Shown here: in pieces, positions 12,055 to 18,566 of the stretch
How positions within the stretch are numbered: the first letter of the stretch is position 1
Layout: each line of letters starts with the position of its first letter
From: Nitrospirota bacterium
GTDB lineage: Bacteria; Nitrospirota; Thermodesulfovibrionia; Thermodesulfovibrionales; JdFR-88
Assembly (NCBI GenBank): GCA_021819985.1
Contig: JAKAEG010000011.1
Location: forward strand, 1 to 20,058
DNA: 20,058 bases
Direction: 5' to 3'
Made by a program: the position numbers and the translations under genes
Notes under the pieces: model-generated
Told to the model about the DNA's origin: nothing
The model's database searches: none
The model's input: the letters and a program-made list of their open reading frames with translations, nothing else

Positions 12055-14220
12055 TTATCTCGCAACCGCAAGCAGGCATTTTGCGTAATATGAGCTTGCG
12101 TACTCCTTGACCATTCTTCTGGCTGAAAACCGGGGGCCGGCGCTGATAATGGCCTCTTTCATCACCTGCATCCAGCCATTGGATATCCCGTCTCCGTTTA
12201 TTTTGTAGAAAAGAGGGATTATCTCATTTTCCAGCCGGTCATAAAGCGCGGCGGCGTCCTCAGTGTCCCTCTGCTGGCCGCTTTTCCCGCCTCCAGCCGT
12301 ACCACCCGCCTCTTTTTCTCCAAAGGCCCAGCCGTTTTTCCCGTTATAGCCCTCTATCCACCAGCCGTCCATTATGCTCAGATTGGGCACCCCGTTCAAC
12401 GAGGCCTTCATGCCGCTTGTGCCGCTTGCCTCAAATGGCGGCAGAGGGGTATTGAGCCACAGGTCCACCCCGTGGACCATATATTGCGCGAGCTGCTCAT
12501 CATATTCCTCCACAAAAGCGATACGGCCTCCGAAATCAGGCTCCTTTGCGGCATTGAATACCTGCTGGAGGACATGCTTACCGGGGTCGTCCGCGGGATG
12601 TGCCTTTCCGGCGAATATGATCTGGACGGGCATCCACTGGTTGTTGACTATGCGCTTGAGCCTCTCGATGTCGTTTAATATGAGGGAAGCCCTTTTGTAA
12701 GTCGCGAACCTGCGGGCAAACCCTATGGTAAGGGCATTGGGGTTTAGAAAAACCCCTTCGGCAAGCACAACCTGCGGGTCCGGCCTGTCCTCGATCCACT
12801 TGTCCCTGGCCCTCTCCATTATCCTCATAATGAGTTTCAGCTTCAGCCAGTAATGAGTGTTCCATAATTCCTTGTCCGGTATCGCTCTTATCATTTCCCA
12901 TGTCTCCGGATCATCCTGCCGGTGTAACCAATCCGCTCCAAGATATTTATTAAAAAGAAGCTCCATTTTGGGCTCTATCCAGGTAGGAACATGTATCCCG
13001 TTCGTGACCGAGCCGATAGGGACCTCGTTTTCCGGCTTTCCCGGCCATAAGGAGTGCCATATGTGTCTGGCGGCCTCTCCATGTCTTTTGCTTACGCCGT
13101 TTCTGTGAGAAGAGCATTTCAGGGCGAACACGGTCATGTTGAACCCCGCCCGGGGGTCCGCCGGGTTCATGCCGAGCCCTAAAAAACTTTCGCGGTCCAG
13201 CCCCAGGGCCGGCCAGTATGAGCTGAAATATTTTTCCATCAGCTCAAACGGGAATACATCCGTTCCGGCGGGCACAGATGTATGCGTGGTAAAAACGGTA
13301 GTGCCCTTAACGTTCTGAAGCGCATCGGCAAAGCGATTACCCGGCGACACTGCCTCTCTGATCCTCTCAAGTATGGCGAAAGCCGGATGGCCTTCGTTCA
13401 GGTGGAGCACCGGGTGTTTCAGCCCCATTGTATCCAGCACAGCGCGTCCGCCAATGCCAAGCACTATCTCCTGCCTCAGGCGCTGCTCGATATTTCCTGT
13501 ATAAAGGTGGGCCGATATCTTGCGGTTCCACGGGTCGTTGGCCTCTATGTCCGTATCCATGAGATAAAGCGGGACCTTGCCCACCTCGATCTTCCAGACC
13601 TCCACATATATGGGGGGTTCAATAACCGGCACCTTTACCAGAAGCGGTTTGCCTTTATTGTCCATTACCCTGGAAATGGCCGCGCCCGCCCTGTCCAGTG
13701 GCTCATCAAGACTCTCCTGCCACCCGTTTGCGGACATCTTCTGCCGCAGATAACCATCGGGATACATAAAACCGATCCCGGTCAATGGCAACCCCAGATC
13801 GCTGCATTCCTTCAGGAAATCCCCCGCCAAAAAACCAAGCCCGCCCGCGTAAAAAGGAAGTGAGCGGTGCAAGCCGTACTCGGCGGAAAAAAATACTATG
13901 GGCAGGGCCTCAGGTTCGCAGATGTTCTGTTCGAACCATTTGCCCCCGCCGTTCTCCACAGAGCTGTGGAACTGCTCCATGATGCGGTCATAGTGATCGA
14001 GAAAATCCGGGTCTTTCGCGGCCTCGTCGAGGACCTTTTTATCTATCCCATTCAGCATTTTAACCGGGTTATGGCCGGAGACCTTCCATTCCGCCCGGTT
14101 CAGTCTCTTGAAGAGCATTCTGGCTTCCGGATGCCAGCTCCACCACATATTAAAGGCAAGCCTGGTAATGCCCGAGATTCGCTCCGGCGCTTCGATAGGG
14201 AGTCTTTTCAGTCCGTCCAC
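12055..14220 (-). CDS. glgP: Alpha-glucan (glycogen/maltodextrin) phosphorylase
   Basis: Releases glucose-1-phosphate from alpha-1,4-glucans; PLP-dependent, cytoplasmic. The 721 residues belong to the shorter, Thermotoga-type branch. The N-terminus holds the DUF3417-like segment (ITRLAFNMWWSWHPEARMLF), followed by FFSAEYGLHRSLPFYAGGLGFLAGD and HLNEGHPAFAILERIR. The PLP lysine is in EASGTSGMKASLNG (about residue 604). The start is GTG, 6 nt after AAGGAGG; the N-terminus then matches the family. An insert rich in glycine (AGGTAGGGKSGQQ) occurs near the C-terminus. It lies 126 nt downstream of the 157-aa gene on the same strand, which may or may not share its transcript. It indicates storage or use of glycogen-like polymer. 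Confidence 0.95.
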   Translation of the reverse strand: MDGLKRLPIEAPERISGITRLAFNMWWSWHPEARMLFKRLNRAEWKVSGHNPVKMLNGIDKKVLDEAAKDPDFLDHYDRIMEQFHSSVENGGGKWFEQNICEPEALPIVFFSAEYGLHRSLPFYAGGLGFLAGDFLKECSDLGLPLTGIGFMYPDGYLRQKMSANGWQESLDEPLDRAGAAISRVMDNKGKPLLVKVPVIEPPIYVEVWKIEVGKVPLYLMDTDIEANDPWNRKISAHLYTGNIEQRLRQEIVLGIGGRAVLDTMGLKHPVLHLNEGHPAFAILERIREAVSPGNRFADALQNVKGTTVFTTHTSVPAGTDVFPFELMEKYFSSYWPALGLDRESFLGLGMNPADPRAGFNMTVFALKCSSHRNGVSKRHGEAARHIWHSLWPGKPENEVPIGSVTNGIHVPTWIEPKMELLFNKYLGADWLHRQDDPETWEMIRAIPDKELWNTHYWLKLKLIMRIMERARDKWIEDRPDPQVVLAEGVFLNPNALTIGFARRFATYKRASLILNDIERLKRIVNNQWMPVQIIFAGKAHPADDPGKHVLQQVFNAAKEPDFGGRIAFVEEYDEQLAQYMVHGVDLWLNTPLPPFEASGTSGMKASLNGVPNLSIMDGWWIEGYNGKNGWAFGEKEAGGTAGGGKSGQQRDTEDAAALYDRLENEIIPLFYKINGDGISNGWMQVMKEAIISAGPRFSARRMVKEYASSYYAKCLLAVAR

Positions 14221-14346
14221 TTCCGTCCTCCTTGGTAAATGACAGCTTTACTGGAACCTGCTTTTATCTTTAAGTGATTCTATAGCGGAAAACGGATAAA
14301 AGTAAGACCCCTTTTGATAAAATTCAGGGTGGAGAGCGGCCGCGTG

Positions 14347-14820
14347 CTAGGAAGCGGGTCTTTTCAAAAAGGGTTCCGGCCTTTCTTCAGGAAGCGTGCT
14401 TTCATCAAACGGCATCACGCCAAGCTCCGTAAATACCGGCTCGATTTTCTTCATGAAACCCCGCCAGTCAAAAGTAAAAGACCCTTTTAAATCCTTGTCC
14501 AGTGACTTAATAACAAGGGTGTTCATTTCCTCGTAATTAAAACTGCCGTCAAGCACTCCCGAGCGCACCAGGACACGGTAAAGTTTTTCATCATTCAACA
14601 GGTCGTCGCCGGGCCCGATCTTCAGACGCTCACGGCGTTCGGAAACCGCGATGTACCAGTCCATCGCGCAGCACAGGGCGTCATAAAGGGCCAGAATGCC
14701 GTCTGTGATCTGGCCCCTTTCGAACCTGCGCCTTGCGCCCCTGATGTGCAGCTTTGCCCTCATCAAGGGGCCTTCGACCGGGCCCAGGGCGTCTTCGTCT
14801 ATCAGTCCGAAATGAGGCAC
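14347..14820 (-). CDS. Conserved-looking protein of unknown function, possibly HEPN-like
   Basis: 157 residues from GTG at 14820, with AGGAGG 4 nt upstream. The N-terminal half is helical: EGPLMRAKLHIRGARRRFE then GQITDGILALYDALCCAMDWYI. A charged loop and a second helical part follow (NDEKLYRVLVRSGVL, NYEEMNTLVIKSLDK), ending in a proline-rich tail. The paired helices with a YDAL...WYI pattern remind me of HEPN/four-helix domains, but the RxxxxH signature of HEPN RNases is not visible. No signal peptide or membrane segment. It is divergent from the YwiC-like gene (93 nt between starts) and upstream of glgP on the same strand. Strong ribosome site and codon structure support a real gene; function not recognised. 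Confidence 0.75.
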   Translation of the reverse strand: MPHFGLIDEDALGPVEGPLMRAKLHIRGARRRFERGQITDGILALYDALCCAMDWYIAVSERRERLKIGPGDDLLNDEKLYRVLVRSGVLDGSFNYEEMNTLVIKSLDKDLKGSFTFDWRGFMKKIEPVFTELGVMPFDESTLPEERPEPFLKRPAS

Positions 14821-14913
14821 ATTTCCTCCTGACTCTACAAGAAGCCGGGTTTATGATTTCCATCATACACCTTATCCCGACCGGAGGCGATATACTAAAA
14901 CCGAGGAGTATAA

Positions 14914-15681
14914 ATGCCCACGAAAAATTTTTTGCCGGAAAACGGGATGCACAGGACCTGTACAAAAGAGCCCATCTCTTATACAAAAGAACCTGGCTCA
15001 TGGATAATGTTCGTCACCGCGTTTGCCGCCGGTATGTGGATTGGGGGCGGGCCAAGGACGATCACCGTAATAATTTTCGTTTCGCTTTCGCTGTTTCTTC
15101 TCATAAAAGCCCCCGCCGTGCAGATGATAAGAAGCGGCAAGCCGGACCCCCTGCCCGCGCTGGCCATGCTTGCGCTGCCCGGAGCTGCGGGGCTTGCCTA
15201 TTCCGTATGGCTCTATCCGCCTTTGAGTTTCCTCTATACGGCAGGAGCGCTTTTGTTTGCGCTCAATTATTTTTTCGAGCGTAAAAGGGGGAAACCATCG
15301 CAGCTTTATGCCCAAGCCTGCGGTATGGCAATAATGGGAGAAGTGGCCGTTATCTCCTCGTCCGCTGCCGGGGCAATTGAGAAGCATCTGTATCTGTGGG
15401 CCCTCTTTTTTCTTTTCTATCTGGCAAGTCCATTCCGGGTAAGATTTTCTTCCGGAGTGAAAAAATACAGGCTCATCGGGGGCATTTATTCCGGTGCGCT
15501 CCTGGCAGGGGGCGTTGCCGGGGCCGCGCTTGGTTATCCGGCGCTGCTTGCTTTTTTACCTTTGTCCGAGGACGTTTACTCGGCCCTGACAGGGCGGAAA
15601 TTCAAGCTCAAACAGATAGGAGTAATCTCGACGATTAAAACGGTCATCTTTGCGGCGGTCATAGTTTATCTGGGCAAATAG
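14914..15681 (+). CDS. YwiC-like integral membrane protein
   Basis: 255 residues. After a polar 28-residue start comes KEPGSWIMFVTAFAAGMWIGG, the E.G.W.M....G pattern that opens the YwiC-like family. About seven to eight hydrophobic segments follow, with positive loops (KRGKPSQ, RVRFSSGVKKYR) and a late loop TGRKFKLKQIGVISTIKT typical of the family. The role is unknown; some YwiC-like genes lie near nitrate or respiratory genes in other bacteria, which is not the case here. GAGGAG precedes the ATG by 5-6 nt and a TATACT box is at 14891-14896 without a clear -35. The stop codon sits in a small imperfect tandem repeat. Confidence 0.85.
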   Translation: MPTKNFLPENGMHRTCTKEPISYTKEPGSWIMFVTAFAAGMWIGGGPRTITVIIFVSLSLFLLIKAPAVQMIRSGKPDPLPALAMLALPGAAGLAYSVWLYPPLSFLYTAGALLFALNYFFERKRGKPSQLYAQACGMAIMGEVAVISSSAAGAIEKHLYLWALFFLFYLASPFRVRFSSGVKKYRLIGGIYSGALLAGGVAGAALGYPALLAFLPLSEDVYSALTGRKFKLKQIGVISTIKTVIFAAVIVYLGK

Positions 15682-15697
15682 CTAATCTGGGTAAATA
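15668..15697 (+). repeat. Imperfect 13-nt tandem repeat across a stop codon
   Basis: ATCTGGGCAAATA (15668-15680) is repeated as ATCTGGGTAAATA (15685-15697). The first copy contains most of the TAG stop of the YwiC-like gene. No terminator is visible in the 29-nt space before the convergent htpX stop. Confidence 0.5.
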
Positions 15698-15710
15698 ATT
15701 TATAAAGACC

Positions 15711-16550
15711 TCAGCGTCCTCCCTCAAGCCTCTTTATTCTTTCCTCGATAGGCGGATGGGTGCTGAAAAGCTTTAACAGGCTTTTGCCGCTAAGAGGGTT
15801 CACAATGAACATGTGCGCGGTGGAGGGGGTTGCCTGCCTCATGGGCAGGTTCTTTGAGTAATAGTCCAGCTTCCTTAATGCATTTGAAAGAAACCGGGGG
15901 TTGCCGGCAAGCTCCGCCCCGCTTTCGTCGGCGGAATACTCCCTGGACCTTGAAATGGCCATCTGGATTATCATTGCGATTATGGGGGCCAGGATGAGCA
16001 TAAGGATGGCGCTCAAAGGGTTTTCATCGCGGTCCCTGCCGCCGCGCCCGCCGAAAATAAGGGCCCACTGGCCCATCTGGGCCATGTAGCTTACGGCCGC
16101 CGCCACGGTTGCGGCAACCGAACTTATCAGTATATCCCTGTGCTTTACGTGAGAGAGTTCATGCCCTATAACGCCTGAGAGTTCCTCGGGGCTCAGGAGC
16201 TTCAATATCCCCTCGGTCGCGGCCACCGCCGCATGCTTCGGGTTTCTGCCCGTGGCAAACGCGTTTGGCTGGTCCTGGGGGATTATATAGACCTTGGGCA
16301 TGGGAAGCCCGGCCTTGCTCGAAAGCCTCCTTACGACACTATAAAGCTCCGGGGCCGCCGCCTCGTCGACCTCCTGCGCCTTGTACATCTTCAAGACCAG
16401 CTTGTCAGAGAACCAGTAGGCAAAGGCGTTCATCGCCAGGGCAAAGAAAAGGGCTATGGTCATGCCCTGCCGCCCTCCTATCATTCCCCCTACCCAGAGG
16501 AAAAAAAGTGAAAGCGCAACAAGAAGAACCGCCGTTTTCAAGCCGTTCAT
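15711..16550 (-). CDS. htpX: HtpX-type membrane zinc metalloprotease (M48)
   Basis: Inner-membrane quality-control protease that degrades misfolded membrane proteins. The 279 residues show two N-terminal membrane helices (about 5-25 and 30-50), the zinc motif HELSH in GVIGHELSHVKHRDI (about 129-143), two further hydrophobic segments (SSVAATVAAAVSYMAQ and LSAILMLILAPIIAMIIQM), and the third zinc ligand Glu in SREYSADESGA. The C-terminal FSTHPPIEERIKRLE is the family ending. The ATG is certain from the family N-terminus, but the only GGAGG is about 15 nt upstream behind a run of eight A's, an unusually long gap that may tune translation. Convergent with the YwiC-like gene. Not obviously part of the signalling operon upstream. 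Confidence 0.95.
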   Translation of the reverse strand: MNGLKTAVLLVALSLFFLWVGGMIGGRQGMTIALFFALAMNAFAYWFSDKLVLKMYKAQEVDEAAAPELYSVVRRLSSKAGLPMPKVYIIPQDQPNAFATGRNPKHAAVAATEGILKLLSPEELSGVIGHELSHVKHRDILISSVAATVAAAVSYMAQMGQWALIFGGRGGRDRDENPLSAILMLILAPIIAMIIQMAISRSREYSADESGAELAGNPRFLSNALRKLDYYSKNLPMRQATPSTAHMFIVNPLSGKSLLKLFSTHPPIEERIKRLEGGR

Positions 16551-16603
16551 AATTTTTTTTACAGACCTCCTTTGAAAGAAACGGGCTGTCTCATTAAAAT
16601 GTC

Positions 16604-16647
16604 GTCCCGCCCGGATTTTATCATATTAAGAATAAAACGGGCGGGAC
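16604..16647. terminator. Large inverted repeat, probable terminator of the receiver gene
   Basis: GTCCCGCCCG (16604-16613) pairs with CGGGCGGGAC (16638-16647). The helix can continue past a bulged G with TTTTAT and ATAAAA. On the minus strand GACATTTTAATG follows, a weak T-tract. It lies 74 nt after the receiver stop and before htpX. Confidence 0.45.
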
Positions 16648-16720
16648 GTCAGGACCTTCGAGGCAGAATCCACGCCCTATCTAATTAGCATACTTAAGAA
16701 GAGAGGTTGATTTCAACTTT

Positions 16721-17080
16721 TTACTGCGCGGAAAGAATGTGCTCCAGCTCTTCAAGCTTGAAAGGTTTCCTGAGCACCTTTATGCCGTCGTTTTGGTAGT
16801 TTTCGACCATTTCAGAGGTTACATAAGCGGAACATACAACAATCCGTGGAGGTTTTTTATCCCTTGCGTTGGTTATTTCACTCACTTTTTCGATCAAAGT
16901 TGTGCCATTTTCCTCAGGCATCCTGAGGTCGGTGAACATCAGATCGAAATCCGACGCAGTGAGGGCCTCGACCGCTTCAAGGCCATTGGACACGGAGACT
17001 ATATCGTGTCCGCGCCGGGTGAGGGCTCTTTCCAGGAACCAGCGTACAAGCTGTTCATCATCGACAATAAGTATTTTCAT
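16721..17080 (-). CDS. Stand-alone response-regulator receiver protein
   Basis: A single CheY-like receiver domain of 119 residues with no output domain. Acidic pocket ILIVDDEQ, phospho-acceptor Asp51 in DLMFTDLRMPEENG, a Ser in VVCSAY at the switch position, and Lys in LRKPFKLEEL are all present. The N-terminus DDEQLVRWFLERAL is close to that of the neighbouring NtrC-type regulator (DDEKLLRWSLEQNL), which points to shared ancestry or a shared kinase. It could serve as a phosphate sink or act by protein contact. GGAAAG (17091-17086) is the ribosome site. A sigma-54 promoter-like element sits directly upstream (17104-17119), placing the start of transcription about 13 nt before the ATG, so expression probably depends on an activator such as the one encoded next door. 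Confidence 0.93.
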   Translation of the reverse strand: MKILIVDDEQLVRWFLERALTRRGHDIVSVSNGLEAVEALTASDFDLMFTDLRMPEENGTTLIEKVSEITNARDKKPPRIVVCSAYVTSEMVENYQNDGIKVLRKPFKLEELEHILSAQ

Positions 17081-17103
17081 CGGAGCTTTCCAAAAAAAGA
17101 TGT

Positions 17104-17119
17104 TGCAAAAAACGTGCTA
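17104..17119 (-). promoter_or_regulatory. Sigma-54 (-24/-12) promoter-like element
   Basis: The minus strand reads TAGCACGTTTTTTGCA, against consensus TGGCACG-N4-TTGCA. The only departure is A for the first G of the -24 GG, and the N10 spacing to the -12 GC is exact. It lies 23 nt upstream of the receiver ATG and 60 nt downstream of the stop of a sigma-54 activator gene. A small inverted repeat (CCGT AAAATTA ACGG, 17148-17162) upstream could be an activator site. Confidence 0.7.
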
Positions 17120-17180
17120 TGTCCGCCTTTAATAATAAAAAACCTTTCCGTAAAATTAACGGGGGTCTAATTTAACCGTT

Positions 17181-18566
17181 TCACTCTTTGTCCGGCAAAA
17201 AGCCGAACTTCTGCATCCTGTAACGCAGGGTATCCCTGGTGAGGTTCAGAAGTTTCGCCGCTTTCGTCTGGTTGCCCCTCGTCGTATCGAGGGCCTGCCT
17301 TATCAGTTCCTTTTCCACCTTCTCTATATCCAAGCCTCCGGCGGGAAGTTTTACATCCGCTTCCCTTTGCTCAGGCCCTCCGCTGTTATCGCCGCACACC
17401 TCTATGGGAAGGTGTTCGGGCAATATGAACTCCTCGTTCTCAAGGATCATCGCCCTTTCTATTACGTTTTTCAGCTCCCTGATGTTGCCGGGCCAGTGAT
17501 ACTCAAGAAACAGGGCCTGGGTGTCCTTTGCGAGACCTTTTACGTTTTTCCTGAACTCGCGGTTGAAGACGTCCACGAAATATTTCGCAAGGAGAAGGAC
17601 GTCTTCACCCCGTTCCCTGAGGGGGGGGAGGACTATGGGCACCACCTTGAGCCTGTAATACAGGTCTTCGCGGAAATTCCCTTTTTTGACTTCTTCGCCA
17701 AGCGTTTTGTTGGTGGCGGCGATAATGCGCAGGTCCACGTCTATGTCCTTTATTCCGCCCACGCGCTTGAAAGACTTGTTCTCCAGCACCTTAAGGAGCT
17801 TTGCCTGGGTGCTCAGTTTCATGTCCGCTATTTCATCCAGGTAAATGGTGCCGCTGTCGGCAAGCTCGAAAAGCCCCTTTTTCTGGCTCCTTGCGTCCGT
17901 AAAGGCGCCTTTTTCATAGCCGAACAGTTCGCTTTCGATAAGGGTTTCTGGCAGCGCCGTGCAGTTTATCTCTATGAAGGGCTTTTCTATCCGGGAACTC
18001 TGGTAATGGATGACCTTGGCCGCCAGGTCCTTGCCGGAGCCGCTTTCTCCCTGCATGAGCACGGTGGTCGTATCGCTCCTCGACACTTTTTCTATGAGTT
18101 CGAACACTTTTTTTATGGCAGGCGACTGGCCTATTATGCTATCGAAACCGTAACGCGAGGAAAGCTGGGACCGGAACTGCGACACCTCTTTCCTCAGGGA
18201 GCAGGTCTCCAGGGCCTTGTTTATGATTATCTTGAGCTTGTCCATGTTGAAGGGCTTTTCGATGAAATCATGGGCACCCAGTTTTATGGTTTTAACCGCT
18301 GTCTGAACATCCCCGAATGCCGTTATCATTATGACCACCGCATCCTTGTGGACTTCCTTGAGACCCTCAAGGACCGTAATTCCTGAGATATCGGGCAGAT
18401 GGATGTCCAGCAGAGTTATATCCGGGGATTCCTCCTTGAAGGCCGCAAGGCCCTCAAGGCCCTTTTCGGCCAGGATCACCTGGTAGCCGTCTTTGGAAAG
18501 GTTTTGCTCCAGGGACCATCTCAGGAGCTTTTCGTCATCTATGACAAGAATTTTCGTTTTAGCCAT
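17181..18566 (-). CDS. NtrC-family sigma-54-dependent response regulator
   Basis: Activates sigma-54 promoters when phosphorylated. With the ATG at 18566 it has 461 residues: receiver domain (1-120; DDEK, Asp54 in DITLLDIHLPD, Lys in IEKPF), AAA+ domain (about 145-375; Walker A GESGSGKD 173-180, GAFTDA 220-225, Walker B TIYLDEIADM, arginine-rich sensor regions) and a C-terminal Fis-type helix-turn-helix (NQTKAAKLLNLTRDTLRYRM). The sigma-54-contact loop is GAFTDA instead of the canonical GAFTGA, a variation also known in functional family members. An in-frame TTG at 18578 would add four residues, but the ATG overlaps the kinase stop by 8 nt (ATGGCTAA), a typical coupling arrangement. Its partner kinase is the overlapping upstream gene; a likely target is the promoter at 17104-17119. 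Confidence 0.95.
   Translation of the reverse strand: MAKTKILVIDDEKLLRWSLEQNLSKDGYQVILAEKGLEGLAAFKEESPDITLLDIHLPDISGITVLEGLKEVHKDAVVIMITAFGDVQTAVKTIKLGAHDFIEKPFNMDKLKIIINKALETCSLRKEVSQFRSQLSSRYGFDSIIGQSPAIKKVFELIEKVSRSDTTTVLMQGESGSGKDLAAKVIHYQSSRIEKPFIEINCTALPETLIESELFGYEKGAFTDARSQKKGLFELADSGTIYLDEIADMKLSTQAKLLKVLENKSFKRVGGIKDIDVDLRIIAATNKTLGEEVKKGNFREDLYYRLKVVPIVLPPLRERGEDVLLLAKYFVDVFNREFRKNVKGLAKDTQALFLEYHWPGNIRELKNVIERAMILENEEFILPEHLPIEVCGDNSGGPEQREADVKLPAGGLDIEKVEKELIRQALDTTRGNQTKAAKLLNLTRDTLRYRMQKFGFLPDKE

Noticed and set aside
17367..18386. Long plus-strand open frame (339 codons) opposite the NtrC-type regulator; similar frames at 18608-19465, 13282-13863 and 1474-2130
   Set aside because: They mirror strongly supported genes on the other strand, have no ribosome sites or recognisable domains, and are explained by codon bias of the real genes.
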